From contig ARYC01000193.1 in the NCBI GenBank assembly GCA_000711775.1, forward strand, positions 1-64,000: a DNA stretch of 64,000 bases, in the 5' to 3' direction. A program made the translations under genes and the position numbers. The stretch is from Oxytricha trifallax (Eukaryota; Ciliophora; Spirotrichea; Sporadotrichida; Oxytrichidae). Positions 9,962-21,120 of the stretch are shown one piece after another (the stretch's first letter is position 1; each line of letters begins with the position of its first letter). Under the pieces are notes generated by a model. That model was given only the letters and a program-made list of their open reading frames with translations, did no database searches and was not told the origin of the DNA.

Positions 9962-11711
9962 ATCAAAGAAAAAGAGCAAGGAATTACAAAAAGGCAGAAC
10001 TTTAAGAAAAAGGATATAAATTAAATGTCGAGAAGCATGTTGAAGATCAAGAAGAAGAGTCAAATAAGCAGCAGTTGGAACCTTTAAATCCCACAGCCAC
10101 CACAATCATAAGCAGTATAAGAATCTCAACCTATAACCTTGAAAATGAAAGTGCAAATTTACAGTGCCAGAGCAATGTCGGAAGGTGCCTTAAGTCAAAG
10201 TGAACAGAAGCTTCACGTCACGAAGAGGCTGCTTCTTGCAGGCACTCGAAGATATTACTAATTAGTTTGAAAATTAATACCTCAAGTGATTGTTTTTGAA
10301 GTAACAAATTGATAATAGCTCTATGTTTAACCTTTTTTTGTCCTAATATAGTATTGTTTTATATATTTTTTATGAATCTTAAGCTTCATTAACTATGGGA
10401 ATATAGTAAAACAACAAATAAATACAATATGCTTTAATAAATATTTTAATTACTAATCAAGGATTAATAAATTGAAATTCAAAATGTATCAAGTGATAGT
10501 AACATCACTAAGAGAAATAGAAGAAAAAGAAAGATTATAATTGCTAGCTCGTAAGAACAATAAATTAAAATGTTTTAATCAAAAAAAATTAATATCCTAC
10601 AATCTATTTAAATTTTTATTTATATTATAAAATTTCCTTTTATTACAAAGTCGCGACAATAATCCAACAAAGTTATGTAGGAATGAACAACTTAATAGTA
10701 CTTTCATTGGATTTCTTACTTATTACTTAATTATTGTAAATTAATTGTTTAAATTGTAGGTATGACTTGACGAAAGTTTATAGAGAGCAGTCTAAGCAAA
10801 TTCAGAGGGCGATTTAAGACAAATAATACAAAAAATCACTATTACAAACTCTATTCAATAATGATAATTATGAATACTCTGAAGAATCACTGCTATCTGT
10901 TATAATTGTAATTGAAATGAATATGAGTATTTAAACAAATTCATATGAAAAACGATAATAATTTTATAAAGAAATATTAATATTAAGTACAAGTTTCTTG
11001 CAATTAACCCTGACGCTGTTGTAGAGGACTAGAAAGTACCTCATTGCTATTAGATGCAGTAATCAATTTAATTAATTATTTATACAATAAAATTATAATA
11101 AAATAATTTATTTCCTGGTACGTTCATATTCAAAGTTGCTTCCAAAATTAGGATAAATTTGGTACTTAATTGTATTTAAAATTTTTTATAAAAAATTATA
11201 AATAAATATAATTTAAGCAAAATTTTTCACTTGATTAAATTTAAATTTCATTAATTTCAATAAATGTAATTATTTGATCTAAATCCCATCTTTCTAAATT
11301 AACAAGCAAGGTTTTATTGAGAAAAATGAGTCTTTAGGTGTGAATCATGTCCTCAGCTTGTTAGTGACAACTCAGATCCACTACTTTTAGTTACAGTTCT
11401 AAAGTACCCATTAAATAAAATGCAGACTGGCGATGACACCTCGTTACTTTTCACGAATAACATAATTAAAATATACCTGATTTTGCTCAAAGTGAAAATT
11501 CTCTAAAATGTTAATAAGTTTTTAATTATAGTGTTCAAATCATTACGAATGAGAGTTGCAAAAGTTTATTTGCTTATAAAGTCGCAGTGTGTGGTATCTT
11601 AATGAGCAAAATGGAAAATATCAAAGTTACTCATTCTTTATTTCTTATGAAATCGGATATGAAGAGGACAGCATAGAAGAATAATTTAAATACATGATTT
11701 ACCCATAATGA
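9962..11711 (+). CDS. Host-type gene in pieces (probable macronuclear-destined segments)
   Basis: Product not recognised. Four stretches on the plus strand have real-protein composition separated by AT-rich gaps. Piece 1 (about 9962-10270) is GC-richer and includes MSRSMLKIKKKS from ATG 10025 and RAMSEGALSQSEQKLHV. Piece 2 (about 10758-11050) holds RYDLTKVYREQSKQ and AINPDAVVEDQKV. Piece 3 (11342-11470) holds LVSDNSDPLLLVTVLKYPL and QTGDDTSLLFTNN. Piece 4 (11592-11711) holds WYLNEQNGKYQSYSF and ends at TGA. Pieces are in different frames, as expected if eliminated sequences or introns lie between them. That they form one gene is inferred from order and strand. Confidence 0.5.
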
Positions 11712-12654
11712 GAAAATTACAATAACAAAAACTATCATTATGAAAATTAAAATTGATTTTACTTAAATATTACTATATATTGATTTAAAATAAAGTATAA
11801 TAAAAGCTTAAATTTATAGTAAATATAACGAGGAAGCTTATAAAATGATTTAATCTATAACTAAACACCTGGAAAGAATGAGCAACTTTTTTTCTCTTCA
11901 TAAATTGTATAAAAATATCAAAACAAGTAGTGAAAATTTAGGTTTAAATATGGTTTGAATAAAGATAAGTAACAAAATTAAATAAAGATACGAGTTCTAT
12001 ATCTAGAATAACCTCAAATGTTTAATAACTCAACATCATTCATCATTTTTTAAATATTAGTTTTTCAAATTAATTAATTTTCTTGATTATCATTTAGATA
12101 AGTGAAAATACTAAATCTGTAAATATCTTAGTTAATTTAATCATCTTCAAAATATTCTCACTACAAATCAAATTTATAAATTAGACATTCCTTCTAAAGT
12201 ATAAGGATTCAATTTACCTTGGACATCTTTGTAAACATTAAAGTTCAACGATTTATAAAAGTAGTACAAAAATATTCTAATTGCGATTAATGCATGTAAA
12301 TCTACAAGGAAGTCTCTAAGAGTGTTACGGTTAGATTGAAAATAGCAAAAAGTTGTGGAATAAATTAATTTTAGGTTTAAAACTTTTTAAGAGCGAATAG
12401 CTGGTTGAGAAAAGATAAAGTTAACTAACAGTAAAGATAAGAGCTCTAAAAATAAATCACTTTCATTAACATTTCCAAAGCTCAAAATGTATTTTAAAAT
12501 CTTATTAATATATATTGAAGCATAGTAAGTTTATTCAGTTTATAAATAACTAACTCAAAAATTAAGATCAAATAAGATTAATAAAACTATTGCTTAAATC
12601 TCTTCCCCTAACGATTCATGATTTTCTTTTAATGTATGTTTAGTTTCATTATAT
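11712..12654. other. AT-rich spacer, mostly non-coding
   Basis: No convincing frame. 12290-12440 is slightly GC-richer but gives no clear protein. Confidence 0.4.
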
Positions 12655-12870
12655 ATGAAGCATGTTACTTTTGAAATTGATGAATTAAAAGGTGACATAG
12701 TCGAAGAAAACTTGATTAAAGCCAAAACTTTAGAATTTCAATATGAACTGTTTGATAAAGAGAATACTATCTATCAAAGATTCTAAAGCAATAAAGAAAA
12801 AATCCTAATTCTTCAAATTAAGACTCCATGTATTTATTTAATCAACTTATAATGCATAATTTCCTGGCTT
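12655..12870 (+). CDS. Gene piece, start of an unknown acidic protein
   Basis: From ATG 12655 the frame reads MKHVTFEIDELKGD, IVEENLIKAKTLEFQYEL and so on, about 70 residues of well-mixed composition, before fading into Ile/Tyr-rich noise. Probably the first coding segment of a host gene; unknown function. Whether it belongs with the next GC-richer piece at 13.0 kb cannot be told. Confidence 0.5.
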
Positions 12871-13097
12871 AATCTCATACTGAAGTACAATACTTATTCC
12901 AATCTCACCTATTCTCAATTAATTTAATACTAATTAAAAGTTAATATACTGAACTCTCTCACACCAATTATCCTTTTAAAGATTCAAAAATAAACTTGTT
13001 AATAAAAGATCTTATTATATCAATGTTATAGGGCATTAATTGCCTTTTTATCAAACTCGAGACAAACCAAGCGGCAGATCTCGATGATTGAGGTGTG

Positions 13098-13550
13098 ATG
13101 GCAATTCATATAACAAACCACTTAGCTTTAGAACTAGTTGGTGAACCTATCTTTCAGATCTTTGCTAAGGACTGGATAAACATGTAGAGATACAACCTGA
13201 TGTTCAACCTTGAGGTAGGCCTAATGAGATTGGAGATTGGGAAGTCAGGGATTACAGTCAAAGAAAAGACATTAGAAACAATCAGAGAGAGAAGGAACGA
13301 TATGTTATGGCAAGCAGAACTTGAAGAGAACGGAAGTCAGAATACGGACATGTACTCATAGATCTACGTATGGGACGAATAAGTTCTGAAGAACGGAGTT
13401 CAGAATCAAATGCAGCTAATTCGTGAAGAATAAGAGGGGAAATAATTGACAAAAGAATTGAGTAGAGGAATACCTTTCACACAGAGAGTATAAGGCGGTG
13501 AGAAGAAGCAGAATGTAATAGGAGCAGTTTGGAAACCCAAATAAGTCTGA
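13098..13550 (+). CDS. Intact 150-codon frame, unknown protein
   Basis: ATG 13098 to TGA 13548-13550 (150 aa) in a GC-richer island (13.03-13.69 kb). It includes ELVGEPIFQIFAKDW, MRLEIGKSGITVKEK, ETIRERRNDMLWQAEL and FTQRVQGGEKKQN. All Trp codons are TGG. The frame is also coding-like before the ATG (LETNQAADLDD, then TGA), so the true start may lie upstream. A second frame overlaps its end. No family recognised. High coding density and GC resemble the R1 element ORFs, but no R tail follows. Confidence 0.65.
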
Positions 13551-13691
13551 ACCTCACCAGAAATAAACTTAAGACGTCTAAAGCGCATAAGACCAGGAGA
13601 TGAGAAAAAAAGAAGGTGCTAAAACTGAAGGAACGACCAACCAACAGTACCTGAATAAAGAGGAGGAAGCAGATTAACAAGATAAGTGAAT
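13522..13691 (+). CDS. Overlapping Glu/Gln-rich frame after the 150-aa ORF
   Basis: In the next frame over, NPNKSEPHQKQTQDVQ, EMRKKEGAKTEGTTNQQ and NKEEEADQQDK lead to TGA near 13690. The composition says coding. It could be the real C-terminus of the 150-aa frame reached by a one-base slip (mutation or sequencing), or a separate product. Unknown function. Confidence 0.5.
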
Positions 13692-14578
13692 TTTAAAGTT
13701 CTAACAGTAAAGGATTACATTTAGATATTTATACAGCATTATTTAATAATTGTGCATATATCTTTCCTTAAGTTATTATCCATCTCTCTCTATTTGCCTT
13801 TTTATCTAAGGATTTGTATTAGTCTAGACCGTGCTCCAATCTATATAGATGACAGTTGATTGTCTATAATATTGATTATGAATTTTTCAAAATAAAAAGT
13901 TGTAGTAATTAATTAAGATAACTGATTAGATTTATAATTTTATAGATTAATAAATAAGATGGGTTTTAAAAACACATACTGCGATTTAACCTTGCCTTAT
14001 TGTGTTTTTTATTTCGTTCATTAAATATTATGTAAGTTGACCAAATCCATTCTTACTTACCTAAATCAATTAGAATTTATAACCTCTAAACTTATCGCTA
14101 AATACAACTGATGCTTATCATCTTAAGTTAAAAACTTGTATATTCATCTTGCGATAATATTAAGCAATCATATTATACAGAGGATGAATAAATGATTCCT
14201 TATACCTAATTATTATTAAAATATTCTTATCATTTTGACTTCGTTAGATAATAATCAATTTAGATAATACATTAATAAAAGAATGAAAGAAATTTATAAT
14301 TAAATACTTAGCAATAATATCTGACAGTAACCACAAAAAAACTTTAAATTTTCTTCATTTTTATATGTAAAGTATGATACAATTTACACTTTGTAATTTA
14401 TTATAGTTTTTTATATTTTAAATGTTTCAAATTTCCTAATGTTTTGTATTTTATTAATATCTTATTTTTAATTTTTTAATGCATTAGGCTTTAATTAGAT
14501 GAATATTATAAGAATTATTTATTACACCATACATGAAATATATTTGGGATATAAAAGATTTATTCCTATATATCCTCT

Positions 14579-14737
14579 ATGAGAGGACTGGATAGAAGAA
14601 GTAGAGATCAGCCAGAAATATCATAAAGGCCTTCTAAAATCTTGTAATTTAAGAGAAGATGTTATGATTCAGTAATTATAAATATAAAATAAAGTAAGCA
14701 TGATTCATATAATTTCATGAAAAAACCTACGACTTGA
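14579..14737 (+). CDS. Gene start, unknown basic protein
   Basis: ATG 14579 opens MRGLDRRSRDQPEISQRPSK, a polar start unlike AT-noise, running to TGA 14735-14737 (52 codons), with the later part AT-rich and possibly intron or eliminated DNA. 15250-15560 downstream holds further coding-like stretches on plus with interior TGAs (LDSILDRLLKKK, TIEDIQENYKHS), perhaps the same decayed gene. Confidence 0.4.
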
Positions 14738-15599
14738 AACCAGATTTATTGAATAGTAATTATAGTGGGAATAGTTCTAATGTATAAAAACAATAAAAAA
14801 TTTATGATTAAAGATCAATAATAAATCAAGTCTAAGATTCATGTTTGAATATAACTTAAAAAGTAGTTTCATAAAAAAAATAGCGAACCAAGATAAATTT
14901 AAAATGATACATATAAAACAGTTTAATTTAAGAACAAAAACCTTAAGACGATTTTGATAATCCTCACATCTTGGAAAATATATAGAGTTAATCTTAAAAT
15001 AAAAGATCAAAATCAAGCTAAAGATGATGTTTAAGGAATTTAATTCATGCTGAAAGTTATTAGAAATAGGAAAGAGAGAATAATTTCAATAATTTAAAAA
15101 TCCCAAAAGAATAACAATACATTCATTAAACATTAAATTACATTGAAAACCAAAATTTTGAGTAGAAATTTGTAGATTTTTATAATTTAAAGAGGCCTAC
15201 TAAGATTAGGCATAAATCAAAAAAATCAGAGATATAGTAAAATTAAAAATTGATAAATGCTTTAGATTCTATTTTGGATAGGTTACTAAAGAAAAAGCTT
15301 AAAAATGAAAGAAACGATAAAATAAATAACATCTCTTGAGTAAATAATCAAAATGACTTAAAGATAACTAACTTCTAGCAGTGAGACACAATTGAAGATA
15401 TATAAGAGAATTATAAACATAGCATTATAGTTTTAATTAATCAGAGTCAGATGTAGACTAGAAAAATATCTGAATGTGAGAAACGATTAGGTAAATTAAA
15501 TTCATGAGCAATAGATTTATAGTAGGGTCAAATAAAGATAATTAGATCTTCCAAAGTAATTATAAATAAATAAACAAAACAACCACTAAATGAGATACT

Positions 15600-17080
15600 A
15601 AGTCAATATATACAAGTAAAAACACGAAAAGTAAGAAATATTTTAAACTAAGAAATTAATAAAATAAAAGTTCTATGTTGAAAAATTATAAATTTATGGA
15701 ATTTAATTCAAATTTAACTGGAGTAGTTTTTTTCTAATAAAATAATTCCTTAAGATATTATGGAATAACAATTTAATCAAGTTAATTATATAATTAGTAT
15801 TTTTTATGTTTCTTCAATTTAAATCATATTTTTAAAAACTGTTTACTAAAAAATATCTTTTTTATGTTTTTTAACTTAAAACAGTAATTCTATAAATCAG
15901 TAATAAATAGATTAGTATAAATTTCTTGTCTAAATTCAAATTTACTTTAATAAATACTACCAATGAGACTCTCAGACTTGCATCAAACCTCATAGTTTAA
16001 CCCCAAAACTATAACAATGATAAATTACTAATGTAGAAATAAATATAAAATACTTAGCCTCAAAACGGCAAAATGTAATCATAAAAAGTAAACTATAGAA
16101 TATAAAGAACTTTAAGTAGTATGGCTAAAGTAAGAATTTTTTCAAAATAACAATAGATCTAGAACCTCATTTAGTATATTACTTTACTTTTGTTAATAAT
16201 TTAACAAAAAATAAGGTTAATAATACAAGTAGGAGATTCGATAAGTATACCCTTAATATAGTTTTTTGCGCAATTAAAAATCAAATCAGACTTTTATATT
16301 AGAAGCATTAATTTGATAAAAATGCCAAAAAAACGAATAAAATTATTTAATAAAAAATATAAGGTTATTTAATGAGATATTTCATTAGTATAAAAACTCA
16401 ATAAATAAATTGATAACTTACAATTAAAAAAATGACTTTTATAAACTAAGATAATATGTTATAGAATTATAGGACTTTGAATATTTAAACAAAACATAGT
16501 TATTTAATTTAAAAATGATAATAATATTAGTAAAAAAATAAAAATACAAGTTAATCCTATGATATAGTAATCAAGATTTCAATATCATAAGATTTGGAAT
16601 AGTGGCTAAATTAATATTAAAAATTATTGATACTTTGGAGCATCTAGTGATAATAGGCTATAAAATCAAATGAAATTAGATTGACAACAACTATCGTGCA
16701 ATATTTGATGAAATTTAATTGATTTAAAATAAAAAGTGATTATTAATGCGAAATATAATCTGAATAAGCATTAAGTATATATATTTATCAATAATTTAAT
16801 GAGTTAAGAAAATAAATGATAATTCTTAAATAAAATTAATCACAAACTTCATATTATATTTATAATTCGCTAATTAACTTAAGTACTTCAACTTTTTTCT
16901 CAGCATGCCCCAGATCCCTTAATTATTTTATATTTTCATGTTTAATATCTGGGAATAAGCTTTAATATAGCATAACCATAATAATAATTTATGGTTTCAT
17001 TAATATAATTTTAATAAGATTTTAATGAAACCTGGATTATTGATTGCTTAACATCAATTTCAATTTCATATTAAAAATTA
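15600..17080. other. AT-rich spacer
   Basis: Over 80 percent A+T with homopolymer runs; 16890-16930 is briefly coding-like (QHAPDPLII). No element or gene is supported otherwise. Confidence 0.4.
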
Positions 17081-17081
17081 T

Positions 17082-17246
17082 CCTGACGCTACAATCATTA
17101 AACAATTTCCGTGATTCTCTATATTACCCATGTACCTTGAAATCAATATAGATTTTGTTTATTTTTATCGAAAGCCTCAAGATATAACTGTAAATTAGCT
17201 TGTTATTAAGAATTTCGATAGAGACACATAGCTAGCAATGAGGTGA
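17082..17246 (+). pseudogene. Gene fragment, unknown
   Basis: The plus frame reads PDATIIKQFP, TGA, FSILPMYLEINIDFVYF, YRKPQDITVNQLVIKNFD, RDTQLAMR, then TGA. Coding-like on both sides of an interior TGA. A weak likeness to a kinase catalytic loop (YRKPQD) is not enough for a call. Twelve bases at 17274-17285 (GGAGGTACTCAA) recur in the kinase fragment at 46239-46250 in the same reading frame. Confidence 0.35.
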
Positions 17247-17497
17247 ATACAAATTCTACAGATAATTATTTTTGGAGGTACTCAACTCTTTACTTGTAGG
17301 TTTTGTTATTGTATTTATATATCTTTTGCATATAAATTAAAAAATTAAGTAAAATTATATTATTATTATACTGACATCAAGCTTCAATGCTCTTTAAATC
17401 AATGTAAACGATTAATTTCATGTTTTTATTACCAGCAAATTAGTAGCAAGAATTAAAATATTAATAATAAGTTAATTTATATTTGTGGATATACATT

Positions 17498-17623
17498 TCT
17501 TTCAATAGGCGGCGAATCAATACTAATCACATTTCTATCTCATCAAGAATCAACGAAACAAAGGAAATTGCTAATTTTCCACCTATGCTCTTACCCGGTA
17601 ATAAAGGCCTTTGTATTTTATGA
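17498..17623 (+). CDS. Short gene piece, unknown
   Basis: Forty-one codons to TGA 17621-17623: SFNRRRINTNHISIS, then INETKEIANFPPMLLPG. Composition is clearly above the AT-rich background. Probably a coding segment of a host gene with the rest elsewhere. Confidence 0.4.
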   Translation, partial: SFNRRRINTNHISISSRINETKEIANFPPMLLPGNKGLCIL

Positions 17624-18499
17624 TGGTCAATATAGCCATTTATTTAAAGAATAAAAATGAGAATTAAACCAAGTACTTTCTTACAATATAACTTATGTCA
17701 GGATGTTGGAAAGATTTGCCATTATTTCTTAAATCTATCAAATGACATTTTATTTAACTTCGTATATATAATGAGTTTTATCAATTAACCAAAATATAAA
17801 TAACAAGTTGAGCAATTTAAATACTTATAATTTATGATGAAATTATTACTACCTTGTAAATTTAACTTTGCTTTGATAAATGTAAATATTTAATATTCAA
17901 CTTACCATTTTATTCACTCCCAAAATCTAGAAGATGAAGCATTACCAAACAAACCATATAAAATGATCAATCTTTCGAGGTTTATTATAAATTAGCAATG
18001 CCTAGTTGTTGATCTACTATTATGCTAGAAAGAATGGGATTTTGTTATTTTATTCCAGTACTTTATAAAAGCATTTATTTTATTTTATAAATTAAAATTA
18101 TAATTTGATTGCTTTATGTAAATATTAAGGAAATTGTTATTATTTCAAAATCATTTATTTTTTAATTCTAATCAAATTACTGATAATAAATGTGATCAAA
18201 TTAATTGAAAATACTAATAATTTTAGTAGTTTAAATCAAACAAAAATTGGTTTTATGTCAAAATTTCTTTTTTTTAATAAGATCCTAATTTATTATATTT
18301 TTGTGAATAATTATATCAATACTTTTATCTGGCAATATTTTATTTTATCCTTCTCTATCATTAACCATGTCAGCTTCTAAGATTTATTAATATGGGTTCA
18401 ATTTTAATAATAATTAATAAGGGTAATAGCTGTAATTAATATTAATTTATAAGAAAATTTATAATAATATATAAAAAATCTTACAAAAATTTATAGTAG

Positions 18500-18935
18500 A
18501 ATTACTCCCAATAAATACCGATTCCATAAATTATTTTTAGAGTTGTATAAATAGTAGAATATAAAGTCTCAAAAGTATTTTAACTCTCACTTTTAATTTG
18601 CTCTTAGCTTATTCCGCCTACTATCTCAAACTCATTGTCCTGCCCATAATTACTGGATTTACTGATAAATTTATCAAATGACATTCTTAGGAGGCATTCC
18701 ATAAGAAGACTAGCATCTCATTTATTGATTTTATAATATTAAATTTAGACTCAGTTCCAAGAGCTCCTTTACTTTTTAGACAGCCTTCTATTCTTTGCAA
18801 ATTTCAATACCAATTTATGAAGTAAGCATTTGGTCTGAGGACTCTATATTTCTTGCGGATTTGCTTTCGAATACACATTTAAAGTTTGCGGATGCCCTAC
18901 TCTATTAGTACTGCTAGTTTGTTTCTCAAGTTATA
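18500..18935 (-). pseudogene. Host-type gene piece, unknown protein
   Basis: The minus frame reads ASANFKCVFESKSARNIES, QIGIEICKEQKAVQKVKELL and SSYGMPPKN, then, one base shifted, DKFISKSSNYGQDNEFEIV and GGISQEQIKSES. The two halves would join naturally near 18690, so either a one-base change or a short eliminated segment lies there. Alternate frames in 18720-18930 are also fairly coding-like, so the exact path is uncertain. No family recognised. Confidence 0.45.
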
Positions 18936-19555
18936 TCTTGAAAACATGTTTCAATTAAACGAATGAAGTAATGATTGCGAAGATAACTTCAAAACGAGTG
19001 ATCATATCAACTTAGACAGTTTGGTTTTAATTTTACTTTAATGTGGGGTTTAGTTTCCAGCAAGATCCATCTTTCATGACCAAATCCATCTTGTAAACGT
19101 GCTTTGGTTGATGTGAGGACATATTAAAAATAATTTGAATTACCATATTTGTTATGAAAAAGTTAAATGTATGCCTCTGATTCGCTTTACTGCATGATTA
19201 TAGGACCACTTTGATATAAAGTTTGAGAAAGCATTTTATCTCAATACCTTGAATACTTTCTATGACACATTTTTAACTCAGTCTGTCTCTTATTACATTA
19301 TTTATCTCATCAAAGTCTAATACACAATCCAACAACCTTAATCAACTTTGGCAATTTGCACAAAATGAAAACGCTTAATTTTATCCTTTATGCTTTAGAA
19401 AGCTCAAAAGCAAAAGTAGTTAGAGTTTGATCCTGCTTGAAATTTAACTACATGTTTTCATTGTGTATCATCTAACTAAAGACTGCGTAATCATTCATTC
19501 AAATTTAGATGAAATTTTTGATGGAATAACTGAATAATTATAATAATATTTTTGC

Positions 19556-19587
19556 TTCATCACTAACTTTCAAATGTTGGTGATGAA
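19556..19587. repeat. Hairpin just upstream of R1
   Basis: TTCATCACTAAC and GTTGGTGATGAA form a 12-bp stem with one mismatch around an 8-bp loop. A related but longer palindrome with ATCACCAA/TTGGTGAT lies at 29976-30032. It may mark the 5' end of R1. Confidence 0.5.
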
Positions 19588-19651
19588 ATAATACTTAATA
19601 TAATAAATATATTATAATAAGACTGTTAAAATATTAAATAAGAAACACAGA

Positions 19652-20191
19652 ATGAGTATATTGAGAAAATTACAAAGGGATATTATATAAGGAGGCTTCG
19701 AAAATGAAGACTTCTAACACTTAGCAAAATGCACAATAGAAGTTATCTAACTAAACAAAAACTAATGGGTACTCCACATACTAGAAATAATTACGTTCTT
19801 GGCAAGAAAAATATTAAGAAATGATTTTGCAAGAGTCAACACTTTTTAACTCCAGCTAACAAGACTTCAATACGACTAAGAAAACAACAGTGACGAAGTG
19901 CAACTTTGGACCCAGCAACTCTTCCAAATGCTCAGACTTGCCACTATAAACAACAAGTTTATAAAACCCCAAAAATAACTTACTAGAGCTCCATTAGCAC
20001 TCACAAGAGTCCAAAGCGAATTAAGACTCGAGAGACCACCTTCTCCTCCAATAGAAGGAAAAACAATCATATTAGACTCAAGAGGTAGTATCGTCTAAAG
20101 TGAGAAAGCCTACTATACAGTAGATGAAAATAACACATTCCACAATAGAAACACAACCTCATTACAAAAGAGTATTATACTCAAACAATGA
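19652..20191 (+). CDS. R1 ORF1, 179 aa, unknown
   Basis: ATG 19652 to TGA 20189-20191 with TAA/TAG as Gln. It opens MSILRKLQRDIIQGGFENED, continues with a helical stretch (HILEIITFLARKILRND), then LWTQQLFQMLRLATINNKF, then a Pro/Arg/Glu part with LERPPSPPIEGKTIILDSRG. No known domain recognised. It overlaps ORF2 by 68 nt in another frame. The antisense frame here is a shadow. Confidence 0.65.
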
Positions 20192-20423
20192 GGAAGACTG
20201 GAGTTCAGTTGAGGAAAAACAGAGATATGATGATAACGATAGCTCATATCCTGAAAGCTCAAACGAACCAACATACTTAATAGAAAGTGACTCTGAAGAG
20301 AAGAAGTATGCTTTACTTCCTTCTACAGATCAACCAGTCTTAAAGAACAATGACGTCAAATACGTCAAGGATTAAATTTAGTACTAAATAGCAATTTAAT
20401 AAGAAATTACAAAGTCAAATTGA
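20124..20423 (+). CDS. R1 ORF2, 99 aa, acidic, unknown
   Basis: ATG 20124 to TGA 20421-20423, read through one in-frame TAA after KYVKD and several more as Gln. It is strongly acidic: NNEEDWSSVEEKQRYDDND, then LIESDSEEKKYALLPSTD. The overlap with ORF1 suggests translational coupling or a frameshifted fusion, but neither can be shown. It is followed after 9 nt by ORF3. ATTTAGTACTAAAT-like motifs at its 3' end resemble those of the TBE central spacer. Confidence 0.55.
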
Positions 20424-20432
20424 GTACTAAAT

Positions 20433-20984
20433 ATGGATCTTAATTAATTAATTAACAATTAAGAAATTAATTATTATTAAACTGGATCCTATTAAGAGAT
20501 TTATACCATTTCTAAGGCGCAACTATAAGAAAGATTTGACACGAGAGAATCATGCATTTCAATCTGGCTAAACACAATTAAAACTAATTACTTCAAACAA
20601 ATAAAGAACTATGCTAACGAATCTTCAAGCATCTTTGACGACCCAAGTGGACCCAGATTCTTGGAAACCCTAAACTATGATGACGGACAACTTGGGGAGT
20701 ACATAAAAAACAAAACAGGATCAGCCATAGAAACAAGACCATACGTAATTGGATTCATGAAACTATTTAATATCCTAGTTCTGAAAAATGTCACAGCTAG
20801 AGAGACAAGCTGCATTTCAATCAGTGCAGACTACCATGAACACCTTAACAGAGCAAAGATTTACGTCAAATGCCTAAAAAAACACGCATATTTCTTAAAA
20901 AGCGACCTAATACAACTAATCACCACAAGGTGCAAAGAAATCATTAGAACAAAGAGAAGAGGAGGAAAGAAAAGAAGAAGATGA
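20433..20984 (+). CDS. R1 ORF3, 183 aa, basic C-terminus, unknown
   Basis: ATG 20433 to TGA 20982-20984. It contains SKAQLQERFDTRESCISIW, then SIFDDPSGPRFLETLNYDDG, then YVIGFMKLFNILVLKNVTAR, and ends with RTKRRGGKKRRR, a nucleic-acid-binding or nuclear-localisation type tail. No catalytic motif recognised. Its last bases (GAAGAAGATGAAGACTCAG) continue into the tail and are still visible in R3, so R3 comes from the R1 subfamily rather than R2. Confidence 0.65.
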
Positions 20985-21017
20985 AGACTCAGTATACACG
21001 GAAAGAAGCTTATAACC

Positions 21018-21115
21018 TAATTTAAAGGGCTAGTCCCTTACAAGCTTACATGCTTATAAGATCGGGGGTCCCCAGAGACCTCAATGTGATCATAATATTA
21101 TTATTATTATTAATA
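21018..21115 (+). repeat. R-family conserved 3' tail (R1)
   Basis: Contains AAAGGGCTAGTCCCTT, AAGCTTACATGCTTATAAG, CGGGGGTCCCC, AGAGACCTCAATGTGATCAT, then ATT repeats. It is shared with R2 at about 85-90 percent by eye. Paired substitutions would test whether the hairpins are selected. Confidence 0.75.
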
Positions 21116-21120
21116 TAATA

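Larger units (their letters stand above)
19600..21120 (+). mobile_element. R1: compact three-ORF element with structured 3' tail and ATT-rich end
   Basis: Three open plus-strand frames fill about 1.3 kb and are followed by a tail (21018-21090) rich in hairpins: AAGGG/CCCTT, then GGGGTCCCC, then AGAGACCTC, ending in an (ATT)n run. The same tail occurs at 46015-46117 (R2) and, worn, at 61200-61345 (R3). A conserved 3' tail ending in a short-unit repeat is typical of LINE/SINE-type retroposons, but no reverse transcriptase is visible in these ORFs. The 5' end is not defined. All three ORFs are uninterrupted, so R1 looks young or under selection. Confidence 0.6.

Noticed and set aside
10025-10105. 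Minus ORF at 9899-10105
   Set aside because: Antisense of the GC-richer plus-strand coding piece.
18192-18380. 62-codon plus ORF rich in Asn/Ile/Phe
   Set aside because: Composition equals AT-rich background; the coding evidence in this area is on the minus strand further right.
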